Origin: Methanomassiliicoccales archaeon UBA280
GTDB taxonomy: Archaea > Thermoplasmatota > Thermoplasmata > SG8-5
Assembly (NCBI GenBank): GCA_002499085.1
Contig: DAKD01000002.1
Coordinates: forward strand, 9,069 to 73,068
DNA length: 64,000 nucleotides
Direction: 5' to 3'
Shown here in pieces: positions 1 through 8,460 of this stretch (the stretch's first letter is position 1; the number at the start of each line of letters is the position of its first letter). The position numbers and the translations under genes were made by a program. Below the pieces are notes generated by a model that had not been told where the DNA came from, searched no databases, and worked only from the letters and a program-made list of their open reading frames with translations.

Positions 1-396
1 CTCGACGGCGTGCAGGCCGATGGGGAACCGGACCATGTCGGCCATCGGCCCCTGGTCCATTATGCATATCTGGTCGCCTCTCTTATCGGTCATGATGCGG
101 CAGGTCGGTGTCAAGTAATCCTCAATCTCAGCCAGGTCGTAAGTATCGACACCAGCGTTGAACAGGGCAGTGCGGAAATCCTCGGGAAAATCCTTTCCCA
201 CGAGCGAGGCGAGTGCTGTCCTCACTCCCATGGAGGAGGCCATGAGTGCTATGTTCGCACCCGTGCCCCCGAAGAACCTCCGGACGTTCGAGACCTGGAC
301 GGAAGTGTTTGGCTTGGGAAAGGAGCCAACATCCATGATGTAATCGATGTTGACATGGCCGAACACGCCGAGAAAATTATGAACTTGCTGGCTCAT
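1..396 (-). CDS. PfkB-family carbohydrate/nucleoside kinase, N-terminal part
   Basis: The reading frame enters from the left edge, so only the first 132 codons are present. The N-terminus has the ribokinase-fold pattern: a GHVNIDYI strand, then FFGGTGANIA, the glycine-rich substrate-binding segment typical of PfkB sugar and nucleoside kinases. The catalytic GAGD motif would lie beyond the window. The ATG overlaps the TGA of the upstream adenosylhomocysteinase gene (ATGA), so the two are translationally coupled. Coupling to AdoHcy hydrolase suggests, as an inference only, a kinase acting on the adenosine released by that enzyme. Substrate specificity cannot be read from this fragment. Confidence 0.85.
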   Translation of the reverse strand, partial: MSQQVHNFLGVFGHVNIDYIMDVGSFPKPNTSVQVSNVRRFFGGTGANIALMASSMGVRTALASLVGKDFPEDFRTALFNAGVDTYDLAEIEDYLTPTCRIMTDKRGDQICIMDQGPMADMVRFPIGLHAVE

Positions 397-1640
397 GTCC
401 CTTCCTTCCAGTCGCAGAGATAGGCTTTCTGTACATCCGAAAGAGAATCGATTGTCACGCCCATGGCCTTCAGCTTGAGCCTGGCCACAAGCTCGTCCAT
501 CTCGGGAGGCACATCGTAAACCTTGGGCTTCAGCTCCTCCCTGTGCGTGACAAGGCGCTCGGCGCAGCCCGCCTGTATCGCGAAGCTCATGTCCATTATC
601 TCGACTGGATGGCCCTGACCGACTGCCAGATTCACCAGCCGGCCTTCGCCGAGCAGGTAAACACGTTTGCCGTTGTTCAGCCTGTACTCTTCCACATATT
701 CCCTTACCCTGGTCTTGGATTCGGCCGTCTCATCGAGGCCTGTCTTGCATATCTCGTTGTCGAAGTGGCCCGAATTCGCGAGCACGCAGCCGTCCTTGAT
801 GTTCTCCAGATGCTCCTTCCGCACGATGTCTTTGCATCCCGTGACGGAGACTATGAAATCAGCTTCCCCAACTGCCTCGGCCATGGGCATCACCCTGAAG
901 CCGTCCATCCTGGCTTCCACGGCCTTCACCGGGTCTATCTCGGTGACAATGACATTTGCCCCCATGCCGTGGGCGCGGGCTGCGATTCCGCGGCCGCACC
1001 ACCCGTACCCGGCGACCACGAACACGCACCCGGCAATTGTGAGGTTTGTTGCTGTCAGGATGCCGTCGAAAGTGGACTGGCCTGTGCCGTACCTGTTGTC
1101 GAACAGATGTTTCATCTTGGCATTGTTCACCGCGAAAACAGGGTACTCCAGCTTGCCCTCTGCCTCCATGGCTTTCAGCCTGATTATTCCGGTCGTGGTC
1201 TCCTCGTTCCCGCCGATTACGTGGGGCAGAAGATCCCGGTGCTTGGTGTGAAGCATGAGTACCAGGTCGCCTCCGTCGTCAACCGTGATCTCCGGCTTCA
1301 GCTTGATTACCGACTCGATGTTCGAATAATACTCGTCCCTGGACTCGCCTTTCTTTGCATAGGTTTCCAGGCCGTACTCACTGTTCAGCGCCTGAGCAAC
1401 CGAGTCATCCGTTGAAAGCGGATTGCAGCTTGCCAGCCTCACTTTGGCGCCTGCATCCTGCAGCGTGAGTGCCAGTATGCCTGTCTTGGCTTCCACATGG
1501 AGCGCCATGCCTATTCTCTTGCCCTCAAGCGCGCCGTTGTCTTTCATGGATTTGCCTATCTGCCTGAGAACGTCCATGTGGGTGCGCGCCCACTCGAGCC
1601 TGTTGATTCCTTTCCTCAGAATGCCGTCCATCTGATACAC
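393..1640 (-). CDS. ahcY: S-adenosyl-L-homocysteine hydrolase (or archaeal S-inosyl-homocysteine hydrolase)
   Basis: A 415-residue protein of normal family length. It shows the substrate-domain segment HVEAKTGIL, the GNEETTTGI block, and a Rossmann NAD-binding motif GYGWCGRGIAARA near residue 210. The enzyme reversibly splits S-adenosylhomocysteine into homocysteine and a nucleoside, relieving product inhibition of methyltransferases. In some methanogens this family acts on S-inosylhomocysteine, and sequence alone does not decide between them. The start is GTG at 1640, lying 26 bases after a TATA box at 1661-1669, so the transcript is probably leaderless. An internal ATG at 1631 is the alternative. 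It is followed by the PfkB kinase in a four-base overlap. Confidence 0.93.
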   Translation of the reverse strand: MYQMDGILRKGINRLEWARTHMDVLRQIGKSMKDNGALEGKRIGMALHVEAKTGILALTLQDAGAKVRLASCNPLSTDDSVAQALNSEYGLETYAKKGESRDEYYSNIESVIKLKPEITVDDGGDLVLMLHTKHRDLLPHVIGGNEETTTGIIRLKAMEAEGKLEYPVFAVNNAKMKHLFDNRYGTGQSTFDGILTATNLTIAGCVFVVAGYGWCGRGIAARAHGMGANVIVTEIDPVKAVEARMDGFRVMPMAEAVGEADFIVSVTGCKDIVRKEHLENIKDGCVLANSGHFDNEICKTGLDETAESKTRVREYVEEYRLNNGKRVYLLGEGRLVNLAVGQGHPVEIMDMSFAIQAGCAERLVTHREELKPKVYDVPPEMDELVARLKLKAMGVTIDSLSDVQKAYLCDWKEGT

Positions 1641-1660
1641 CGCATCCGAATCTTTTTACC

Positions 1661-1669
1661 AGATATATA
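1661..1669 (-). promoter_or_regulatory. TATA box of ahcY
   Basis: A TTATATATC sequence on the minus strand, centred about 26 bases before the GTG at 1640. This spacing places the transcription start on the start codon itself. Confidence 0.55.
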
Positions 1670-1693
1670 ACTGCTGGACAACAGGACTGGGCT

Positions 1694-2587
1694 TCACTCC
1701 TGGATCGCGTCCACGGCTTTTATCCACTTGTCCTTCAGCTCGCGCAGGACTGTCTCGTCCATCTGCTCCTCGAGAAGAGCGTCTGCGAGGTAGTCCACGA
1801 GCGCACGGACACCGCCCTTCCTGGGGTTGTTGTGGTCTATCCCAGCCCTGGCCACCTCCTCGCGGATTATCCTGCCGGCCGTCTGCATGTTGCCGTAGGC
1901 CTCGGAGAATTCGAATATTATCTGGTCCAGCACCTCTATCGTTGTCTTCCTCGGGCCAATGTCGGAAAGCCCCTTGATTATTACATCCTGGATGCGTGTG
2001 TAGAATGGGTCCTCGGCCCTGTCGAAGTAGAACAGGAGGTGGGCCATTGACATGAATGCGTCCTCCACTTTTTCCCCGGTCATAGCGCTTGTCATGAACC
2101 ATGTGTTCAGATGCTCGGGTATGTACTGTTTCATGCCGTGATTGTATCTCTGCTCCAGGTCTCCCATGACCTCGAGGGCGCTAGCAAGCGCGTCCTCGTC
2201 GGCCAGGTCCACCTTGTTCCCCAGAAACACGAACGGCAGTTTCACCGTGCCGATAGTCCTCAGTATCATGGGTATCCAGTATTTCTCCAGGTTGGTGAGG
2301 GTCTCCGGCCTTGTGATGTCCGCGACAATGATTATTCCCTGGGCGCCCACGATCTGGCGCGCCTGGGTTGACATGTAGCCCTCGCGGCCGAGCATGTCCC
2401 ATATCATCAGGTTGACTTCTGTTTCCTGGCCCTCGAAGTTGATGTTGAGGACCTTCTTGCTGACCTTGGTCCCGATAGTGGATATGTAACTGTCTGAGAA
2501 CTCGTCATGGACGAAACGCCTTATAAGGCTCGTCTTTCCCACTGCCGATTCGCCCAGAAGCACTATTTTCTTGACTGTCTTTTTCAC
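1694..2587 (-). CDS. Rab/Ras-like small GTPase with C-terminal helical extension
   Basis: A 297-residue protein. The P-loop is GESAVGKTSL near residue 15; a switch-I region (SYISTIGTKV), a degenerate switch-II WDMLGREGY and the guanine-specificity motif GNKVD follow. About 120 extra residues follow the GTPase core. Archaeal Ras-superfamily GTPases of this type are known but their roles are mostly undefined. I choose GTG at 2587, preceded by GGGTGAG; the reading frame extends further upstream, but the predicted protein there has no family resemblance. Switch II has WDMLGRE rather than the classical WDTAGQE, so the catalytic Gln is absent. A partner is conceivable in the roadblock-like protein at 49.9 kb, which is inference. 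Confidence 0.85.
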   Translation of the reverse strand: MKKTVKKIVLLGESAVGKTSLIRRFVHDEFSDSYISTIGTKVSKKVLNINFEGQETEVNLMIWDMLGREGYMSTQARQIVGAQGIIIVADITRPETLTNLEKYWIPMILRTIGTVKLPFVFLGNKVDLADEDALASALEVMGDLEQRYNHGMKQYIPEHLNTWFMTSAMTGEKVEDAFMSMAHLLFYFDRAEDPFYTRIQDVIIKGLSDIGPRKTTIEVLDQIIFEFSEAYGNMQTAGRIIREEVARAGIDHNNPRKGGVRALVDYLADALLEEQMDETVLRELKDKWIKAVDAIQE

Positions 2588-2623
2588 CAATCGCTCACCC
2601 GGGATGCTTAATCGGGATATGGC

Positions 2624-2631
2624 GATATATA
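2624..2631 (-). promoter_or_regulatory. TATA box of the small GTPase gene
   Basis: TTATATAT on the minus strand predicts a start near 2602, giving a short leader of about 15 bases that carries the GGGTGAG Shine-Dalgarno motif. Confidence 0.5.
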
Positions 2632-2640
2632 AGTTTCTAT

Positions 2641-2688
2641 GAAAGAAAAAAGGAAGGCTCGGCAGTCCCCGGGAGGGCTGCCGAGCCT
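2641..2688 (-). terminator. Hairpin plus T-tract terminator
   Basis: Arms 2655-2665 and 2678-2688 (AGGCTCGGCAG and its exact complement) form an 11-bp GC-rich stem. In the minus direction the stem is followed by a run of Ts (2641-2651). It lies 36 bases beyond the stop of the minus-strand HRDC-like gene and just before the GTPase promoter, so it would insulate the two units. Confidence 0.7.
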
Positions 2689-2724
2689 GAAATGTTGCCT
2701 GTGCCCGAAGGGCTTGGCACGGGG

Positions 2725-3621
2725 TTAAAACATCCCGAGTATCTCGGGGCCGAACTTTTGCGCGCTCACCTGGCCTATGCCGTATATGCCCTGCAGTTCC
2801 TCGATCGTCTTCGGGGCCCTGCTGGCAATCTCCGCTATGGTCCGGTTCTTGAGGACGAAGTACTTGGGCTTGCCCATCTCGGCGGACTTCCTGTCGCGCC
2901 ATTCCCTGAGAACTGACTTGCGCCTCTCGACCTCGGCTATGTCAAGCGAGGACTGCGCCTCGACCGGAATGTCGCCGCCGGCCAGGACATCCAGGCCCTT
3001 GCTCGTGACCACAAGCACAGGGAACTCCGAGTCCTCGACATATGCGAGGTAGTTCTCCTGTATCAGCCAGTCTATGAGGCTGAGCACTTCCTTCATGCTG
3101 GATTCCTTGGCTATGCCGTAAGTACCCAGCTTGGAGATGTTGATCGTCAGAATCTTCTTGCTGACGCTGCCTGTCAGGACCCTTGCGATTGTGGTGCGGC
3201 CGTAGTTGCCGCCCAGGTCGAACACGCATTTCAGTATTGACATTGCCAGCGAGTTCGTCTGCTTGCCCGAGCTTACGCCCTGCATGGCGATTATCTCAGT
3301 GAACTGGAGTGTGAGCTGCTGCCCGTCCTCGGTCGTGGCGAAGAACTCTATCTCCGCGTCGGCCATGTTCCTTGCCAGGCTTATTTCGGCTCCGCCGTCT
3401 ATGTAGCACAGCGGGCGCACCCCGTTGCTCAGGTTGTGCACGATGACGGTGCCGTCCGGTCTCGCACTCACGAGGACCTTTGCCTGGAACTCCTTGGTGA
3501 CAGAGGCATTGGCGTATGTGCCGTTGCACTGCCCGACCAGGATTATGTTCTGGAGGTTCATTTCTCCGTTTTCGTTCGTTTTGCTTTCCGTTTCTACGTT
3601 TTGTACGTTTTTGGTTTTCAT
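2725..3621 (-). CDS. Protein with NucS-like N-terminal domain, RecQ-C-like winged helix and HRDC domain
   Basis: A 298-residue protein. Residues about 20-115 resemble the N-terminal DNA-binding domain of NucS/DUF91 nucleases (pattern around PDGTVIVHN). A winged-helix segment like the RecQ C-terminal domain covers about 125-220, and an HRDC helical domain (IYGIGQVSAQKFG) ends the protein. No nuclease or helicase catalytic motif is visible. It is therefore probably a DNA-binding accessory protein for repair or recombination; this is inference. The start at 3621 follows a TATA box at 3681-3687 with a leader of about 37 bases. An ATG at 3561 would remove a low-complexity 20-residue tail. Confidence 0.65.
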   Translation of the reverse strand: MKTKNVQNVETESKTNENGEMNLQNIILVGQCNGTYANASVTKEFQAKVLVSARPDGTVIVHNLSNGVRPLCYIDGGAEISLARNMADAEIEFFATTEDGQQLTLQFTEIIAMQGVSSGKQTNSLAMSILKCVFDLGGNYGRTTIARVLTGSVSKKILTINISKLGTYGIAKESSMKEVLSLIDWLIQENYLAYVEDSEFPVLVVTSKGLDVLAGGDIPVEAQSSLDIAEVERRKSVLREWRDRKSAEMGKPKYFVLKNRTIAEIASRAPKTIEELQGIYGIGQVSAQKFGPEILGMF

Positions 3622-3680
3622 TATTTCACTTCTGCATCCCGTTGTTTTCTGTGGATGCAATGCCCTCATTCCGGGGTGGA

Positions 3681-3687
3681 TATATAA
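3681..3687 (-). promoter_or_regulatory. TATA box of the HRDC-like gene
   Basis: TTATATA on the minus strand in the divergent spacer with hypE. It predicts transcription from about 3658. Confidence 0.4.
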
Positions 3688-3720
3688 TGAAAATTCATTC
3701 AAGCAACGTACATGTAGTAA

Positions 3721-3730
3721 ATTTTTATAC
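3721..3730 (+). promoter_or_regulatory. TATA box of hypE
   Basis: ATTTTTATAC centred 26 bases before the ATG at 3752. The hypE transcript is therefore probably leaderless. Confidence 0.5.
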
Positions 3731-3751
3731 GAAAACGGGGTTGGGAGTTCA

Positions 3752-4801
3752 ATGACAGAGCGCATCAACATGAACCACGGCGCCGGGGGCGAGGCCATGC
3801 AGGAGCTTCTCAGGAAGCATATACTCGGCGCCCTTGCCGACCCAAGGCCCGAGATTGGCCTGGAGCAGATGGACGATTCCGGCGTTATCGAGGGCATGGT
3901 TTTCACCACTGACGGGCACACTGTCAAGCCGCTGTTCTATCCCGGAGGCGACATTGGCAGGCTGGCGGTATGCGGGACAGTGAATGACATATCCGCGATG
4001 GGCGCAGAGCCTGTCGCGCTTTCATTGGGCCTGATAATGGAGGACGGCCTTGAGCTGGATGTGCTTTCCGGGGTGATGGAGAGCATTGGCCGCACCTGCA
4101 GGGAGTGCGGGGTTCCGGTCATCGCGGGCGACACGAAGGTTGTGGAGAAGGGCGCCATCGATAAAATGATGGTCACCACCTCTGCGGTAGGCAGAACCCA
4201 CCCGGCTCTGGAGCACAACAACAGAGTTCTTGAGGAGAAGACCGGGAGGAAACAAAAATGGCTGCAGGACAGCAATATCATGCCTGGCGATGACATCGTC
4301 ATCACCGGCACAATCGGCGACCACGGCATTGCCCTGATGAGCTTCCGCGAGGGTTACAACTTCCAAACCACGCTGGAGAGCGACAATGCGCCCCTGAACC
4401 TGCTGATGAAAAATGCCCTGGAGGCCGGAGGGCTCGTCGCAGCCAAGGATCCCACCAGGGGCGGGGTTGCCAACGCCCTGAATGAGTGGGCCGTGAAATC
4501 CAAGGTCGGCATATCGGTGGATGAGGATAAGCTGCCCTTCAATCCGCAGGTGATTGCCGCGTCCGGGCTTCTGGGCATAGACCCCTTGGAGGTGGGAAAC
4601 GAGGGCAAGATGCTGATCGGCGTGGCCCCGGACTTCACCGAGGGCGTGCTGGAGGCAATCAGGCGCAGCCAGTACGGCAGGAACGCCTGCGTTATTGGCA
4701 AGGCGCAGGAAAACATCCGCGGGGTGGTGGTCAGGACGGCCGTGGGGGGCAAGAGGATACTGGAGCCGCCTGCAGGGGATCCCGTGCCAAGGATTTGCTG
4801 A
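3752..4801 (+). CDS. hypE: Hydrogenase maturation protein HypE
   Basis: A 349-residue protein with the AIR-synthase/PurM fold: N-terminal MNHGAGGEAM, a GTVNDISAMGA block, a DPTRGGV motif, and the C-terminal PRIC tail whose cysteine HypE dehydrates from thiocarboxamide to thiocyanate. That cyanide becomes an iron ligand in [NiFe]-hydrogenase. The intact terminal Cys argues the enzyme is functional and that the genome encodes a [NiFe]-hydrogenase. No other hyp gene is adjacent. The reading frame extends far upstream, but the family N-terminus and promoter spacing fix the start at 3752. Confidence 0.95.
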   Translation: MTERINMNHGAGGEAMQELLRKHILGALADPRPEIGLEQMDDSGVIEGMVFTTDGHTVKPLFYPGGDIGRLAVCGTVNDISAMGAEPVALSLGLIMEDGLELDVLSGVMESIGRTCRECGVPVIAGDTKVVEKGAIDKMMVTTSAVGRTHPALEHNNRVLEEKTGRKQKWLQDSNIMPGDDIVITGTIGDHGIALMSFREGYNFQTTLESDNAPLNLLMKNALEAGGLVAAKDPTRGGVANALNEWAVKSKVGISVDEDKLPFNPQVIAASGLLGIDPLEVGNEGKMLIGVAPDFTEGVLEAIRRSQYGRNACVIGKAQENIRGVVVRTAVGGKRILEPPAGDPVPRIC

Positions 4802-4860
4802 AGCATGGAAAAAGTATAATAGCTGCATCCATTCTTTATGATGGGAGATTGGTGAGCCCG

Positions 4861-7800
4861 ATGAGATTGCTAACAGTGATTGTCACCCTGTCGCTGGTGA
4901 TATCAGGCGCATTCGCTTTCATTAATTCCTTTCCTCTGGTTTCCGGGGAGGTCAGCATGTCCCCCGTTCCTGTCCAGATAAGGACCAACACCAATGTGAA
5001 GGAAGGGCTCAGCATGGCTGTCTCCGACTCGGGAAGGATTTATGTCTCCTGGTCCGAGCGCGTGATAGACAACACGGACGCCTACTTTTCCTATTCCTCG
5101 AACAACGGAACAACATTTGCCCCGGCAGCCAGGATTAACAACAACACACTGGGCATACAGAGAGTCGGTGGAATCGGTGTCTCCGGAGAAAATCTTTACT
5201 TCGCCTGGGAGGACGGTTCCGCGGACGGGGGGGACATCATGCTCAGTCGGTCCGCGGACGGCGGCATGACATTCGGCGAGACGCATGTCAGCGACACCGA
5301 GGCTGGCACGCAGTCGCATCCCACGATAGCCGCATCAGGCTCAAGGTTGGCAGTTGCCTGGGAGGAATTCAGGTCCGATAACACGATCAGGATATGGAGG
5401 GGCACGGACGGTGCGCTGATCAGGGAGATCTCCGGGCATACCGGGGCGGTGAGGGACGTTGAGTTCTCCCAGAACGGAACCTATCTGGCTTCCGGGTCCG
5501 AGGACAGCACGGTAAAGATATGGAGCGCCGCAACAGGTTCGCTGTTCAGGAACATCACGTCGCATACTTCTTCAGTGACGGCGCTCAACTGGTCAGCGAA
5601 CGGAAATATGCTGGCGACAGGCTCGGACGACCATGACGTCGTTATCCACAGCACCACCACGCTGGCGCAGACGGCCAGGCTGAACAGCGTGAACGGCCTC
5701 CCAACGAGGAACTATGTCAACGCGCTGTGCTTCTCGCCGAACTCCCAATACCTTGCTGTCGCCTACAACGGAAGGTACGGGACAGGGGTGCCGTCCGGCA
5801 CGCCCTCGCAGCATTTCAACATCACAGTCTGGAGCCTTGCGGGTTATTCCAACTGGACCAGAAGCGAGTTCACTCCCGACCCGGACAAGGGCCACACGAT
5901 GTCTGTCACTGACATAGCCTTCTCCCACAACGGGACCTATCTTGCCACCTGCGGAAAGGATTCCACGCTCAAGATATGGAACCCGGTCACGGGCCAGAAG
6001 ATACGAGATGTGTACATGACCCAGTGGATACACTCGGTTGCCTGGTCGCCCGGCGACACGCATGTCGCCGCAGGCCTGGGCAACGGCTCGATAGCCATTG
6101 TCAACATTTCCAACACTGCCGACATCCGATGGATGACTGGCATGCACACCGGGAGAGTCAATTCGATTGACTGGAGCAAATCCGGCGCAGAGATAATCTC
6201 GGGCGCCTCTGACCCCAAGGCAAAGATCTGGTACAACGATGCCAGTCCCTACTCCGGCGTGGAAAGGAAGAACCTGACAGGACACTTGAACAGCGTGTAT
6301 GCGGTCGATTGGTCCTCGAACGAGCTTTCTGTCGTCACCGCGGGAGGCATATCCTCCCAATATGGAATGGGCGAGAACCAGATATTCTGCGCCGTTTCAA
6401 ATGACCGCGGTCTCACTTTCTCCGCGCCTGTCATGGTCAGCGACAGCTGCTCGGGAAACAGGCTCAGGCCCAAGGCTGACATGAACTCCTCAGGAGCCAT
6501 ATCCCTGACATGGTACGATTCGAGGAAGGGCGACCAGGACATTTACTTCACAAACTCGAGTTCGGGAGCGGCTTTCACAAGGAACGCAGCCGTGGCCTCC
6601 GACTTCGGCGAGGATGTGATACCTGATGTATTCCTTGATGATTCAGGGGTAACGCATATAGTCTGGCAGTACGGAACCGGCGCTGGGATAAGATATGCGA
6701 ATTCTTCCGACGGCTTTGCCAGCCCGAAGATAATGGCAACCGTCGCCCAGATGCCGCATGTCTCGGGATGCCCTGACGGCTCCTCGCTCTGGGTGACATG
6801 GCGCCAGCAGGACCAGACCACGAAGGTGAATTACACGAGGGCGGCCGTATCTTACGACGGCGGGGCCGCGTTCCCGGACTCTGTCATTCTGAATCTCAGC
6901 AGGTCTTTCGTGGGAGAGCACGCCATTCATGTTGACAGGTTCAACCAGTCCTTTTTCACATGGGAGATAAACGAAACCCCGAACGAGAACCTGTACCACA
7001 TCACAACCGTGCTGACTGATGTGTGGGGGCCGAGAGTGCTGTCCACTGTCCCGGCAAACGGCGACACCGATGTCTCCATATTCACAGCCTTCACCTTTAG
7101 ATTCTCGGAGCCGATGGACCGTGATTCCGCGGAAGCCGCATTCTCATGGACAGACGGCACAACCACATGGCTCGTGGGCGACTGCCAGGGCAATCAGGCC
7201 GTATGGAACACCTACGGCGATAGGGCATCGTTCACACCCAGGACGCCGCTTCAGTACCAGAAGTCCGGGTATGTTGTCAGGATAAACACGTCGGCCGCGG
7301 ACCTTGCTGGCAACGCGCTTCTTTCGAGCTTCTCGTTCTCTTTCTCGACAAGCGCCGACATTGACCCGCCGGCCATCGAGTACTATCCCAGCCAGGACAC
7401 TGTCAGTTACGACCAGGAATACAATGTCATGGCTGTTGTCACCGATCAGTGGGGCACGGTAAGTTCGGTCGAGCTGAAGTACACCTCACTCAGTGGAGTG
7501 AACCATTCCGTAGAAATGGTTTTGACATACACGGACACTTACCTTGCCGCAATACCTGCGCAGCTGGCCCTCGGCACCGTGTATTATTACATCGAGGCCG
7601 CAGACTCGTATTTCAACATTGCCCGGAACCCGGCGAACTACACGAACCGGTCCCAGTTGCACAGCGTGGATGTGGTGGACGGTGTGAAGCCGGAGATAAT
7701 GCATGTGCAGGTCATGGAGGCAACCGTATTCAGAGACATCGATGTCTGGGCCGCTGTGACAGATGGCATAGAACTTAGGAACGTCTCACTCCATTACAGG

Positions 7801-8460
7801 GCTATCGGCTCGAACTCCTATGTCCGCGTGCCCATGCTCGCAAATGCAACAGGCAACACATTCACATCCGTAATCCCCGCCCAAAACAACACGGGCCAGA
7901 TCCAGTACAACATCACTGCGACTGACGCGTCTGGAAATTTCAACTCCACAGGAACGCTCTCGATCCAGATTATCGACCTTACGGCGCCGCTCATCAATTC
8001 TGTTATCCCCGAATATCTGGACAACCAGACCAAAGTCCTTGTCAGGGCCAACGTGACCGATGATGTCGTCGTCGAAACTGTTTACCTGTATTTCAAGGCC
8101 GTGGGCGGCAATCAGTGGGTTAACCGCACAATGACCAATGTCGGCGGCGACTATTACGAGTTCACGATACCGGCCCAGAGCAGGAGCGGCACAATATACT
8201 ACTATGTGAACGCAACGGACAGGTACGGTAACACAGCATCGACGCTGTCGGAGCAGAACCAGTTCGAGATAGATGTGATAGGCGTCGGCTCGGATTACAC
8301 GCTGTACTACATTCTCGGAGCCGTCCTTGCGGTCATGCTGTTGGTCCTTGCATACCTTGTCGTGAGAAAGTTCGGCGGCCCGGCTGAGAAAACCGAATCG
8401 GAACCGGACATCACCCAACCGGCGGAGAGCAGCCCGGAAAAGGCCGATGATGAATCATGA
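4861..8460 (+). CDS. Giant secreted, membrane-anchored protein with nested WD40 and BNR-like propellers and Ig-like domains
   Basis: A 1199-residue protein. A signal peptide covers about residues 1-20. Sialidase/BNR-like repeats (about 35-165) are interrupted by WD40 repeats (about 170-490, with SGHTGAV and TVKIW units). BNR-like repeats then resume (NDRGLTFS) to about 720. An SbsA-type Ig-like domain follows, then three Ig-like domains with S/T- and N-rich loops. A C-terminal transmembrane helix and a short charged tail end it, so the protein faces outwards, tethered to the membrane. The start at 4861 is preceded by GGTGAG; the longer frame lacks the signal at its N-terminus. The stop overlaps the ATG of hel308 (ATGA). 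Ligand unknown. Confidence 0.8.
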   Translation: MRLLTVIVTLSLVISGAFAFINSFPLVSGEVSMSPVPVQIRTNTNVKEGLSMAVSDSGRIYVSWSERVIDNTDAYFSYSSNNGTTFAPAARINNNTLGIQRVGGIGVSGENLYFAWEDGSADGGDIMLSRSADGGMTFGETHVSDTEAGTQSHPTIAASGSRLAVAWEEFRSDNTIRIWRGTDGALIREISGHTGAVRDVEFSQNGTYLASGSEDSTVKIWSAATGSLFRNITSHTSSVTALNWSANGNMLATGSDDHDVVIHSTTTLAQTARLNSVNGLPTRNYVNALCFSPNSQYLAVAYNGRYGTGVPSGTPSQHFNITVWSLAGYSNWTRSEFTPDPDKGHTMSVTDIAFSHNGTYLATCGKDSTLKIWNPVTGQKIRDVYMTQWIHSVAWSPGDTHVAAGLGNGSIAIVNISNTADIRWMTGMHTGRVNSIDWSKSGAEIISGASDPKAKIWYNDASPYSGVERKNLTGHLNSVYAVDWSSNELSVVTAGGISSQYGMGENQIFCAVSNDRGLTFSAPVMVSDSCSGNRLRPKADMNSSGAISLTWYDSRKGDQDIYFTNSSSGAAFTRNAAVASDFGEDVIPDVFLDDSGVTHIVWQYGTGAGIRYANSSDGFASPKIMATVAQMPHVSGCPDGSSLWVTWRQQDQTTKVNYTRAAVSYDGGAAFPDSVILNLSRSFVGEHAIHVDRFNQSFFTWEINETPNENLYHITTVLTDVWGPRVLSTVPANGDTDVSIFTAFTFRFSEPMDRDSAEAAFSWTDGTTTWLVGDCQGNQAVWNTYGDRASFTPRTPLQYQKSGYVVRINTSAADLAGNALLSSFSFSFSTSADIDPPAIEYYPSQDTVSYDQEYNVMAVVTDQWGTVSSVELKYTSLSGVNHSVEMVLTYTDTYLAAIPAQLALGTVYYYIEAADSYFNIARNPANYTNRSQLHSVDVVDGVKPEIMHVQVMEATVFRDIDVWAAVTDGIELRNVSLHYRAIGSNSYVRVPMLANATGNTFTSVIPAQNNTGQIQYNITATDASGNFNSTGTLSIQIIDLTAPLINSVIPEYLDNQTKVLVRANVTDDVVVETVYLYFKAVGGNQWVNRTMTNVGGDYYEFTIPAQSRSGTIYYYVNATDRYGNTASTLSEQNQFEIDVIGVGSDYTLYYILGAVLAVMLLVLAYLVVRKFGGPAEKTESEPDITQPAESSPEKADDES

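Noticed and set aside
1694..2902. A 402-codon version of the small GTPase frame starting at 2902
   Set aside because: The first 105 codons read antisense through the HRDC-like gene and show no family character; the promoter and SD lie at 2587-2631.
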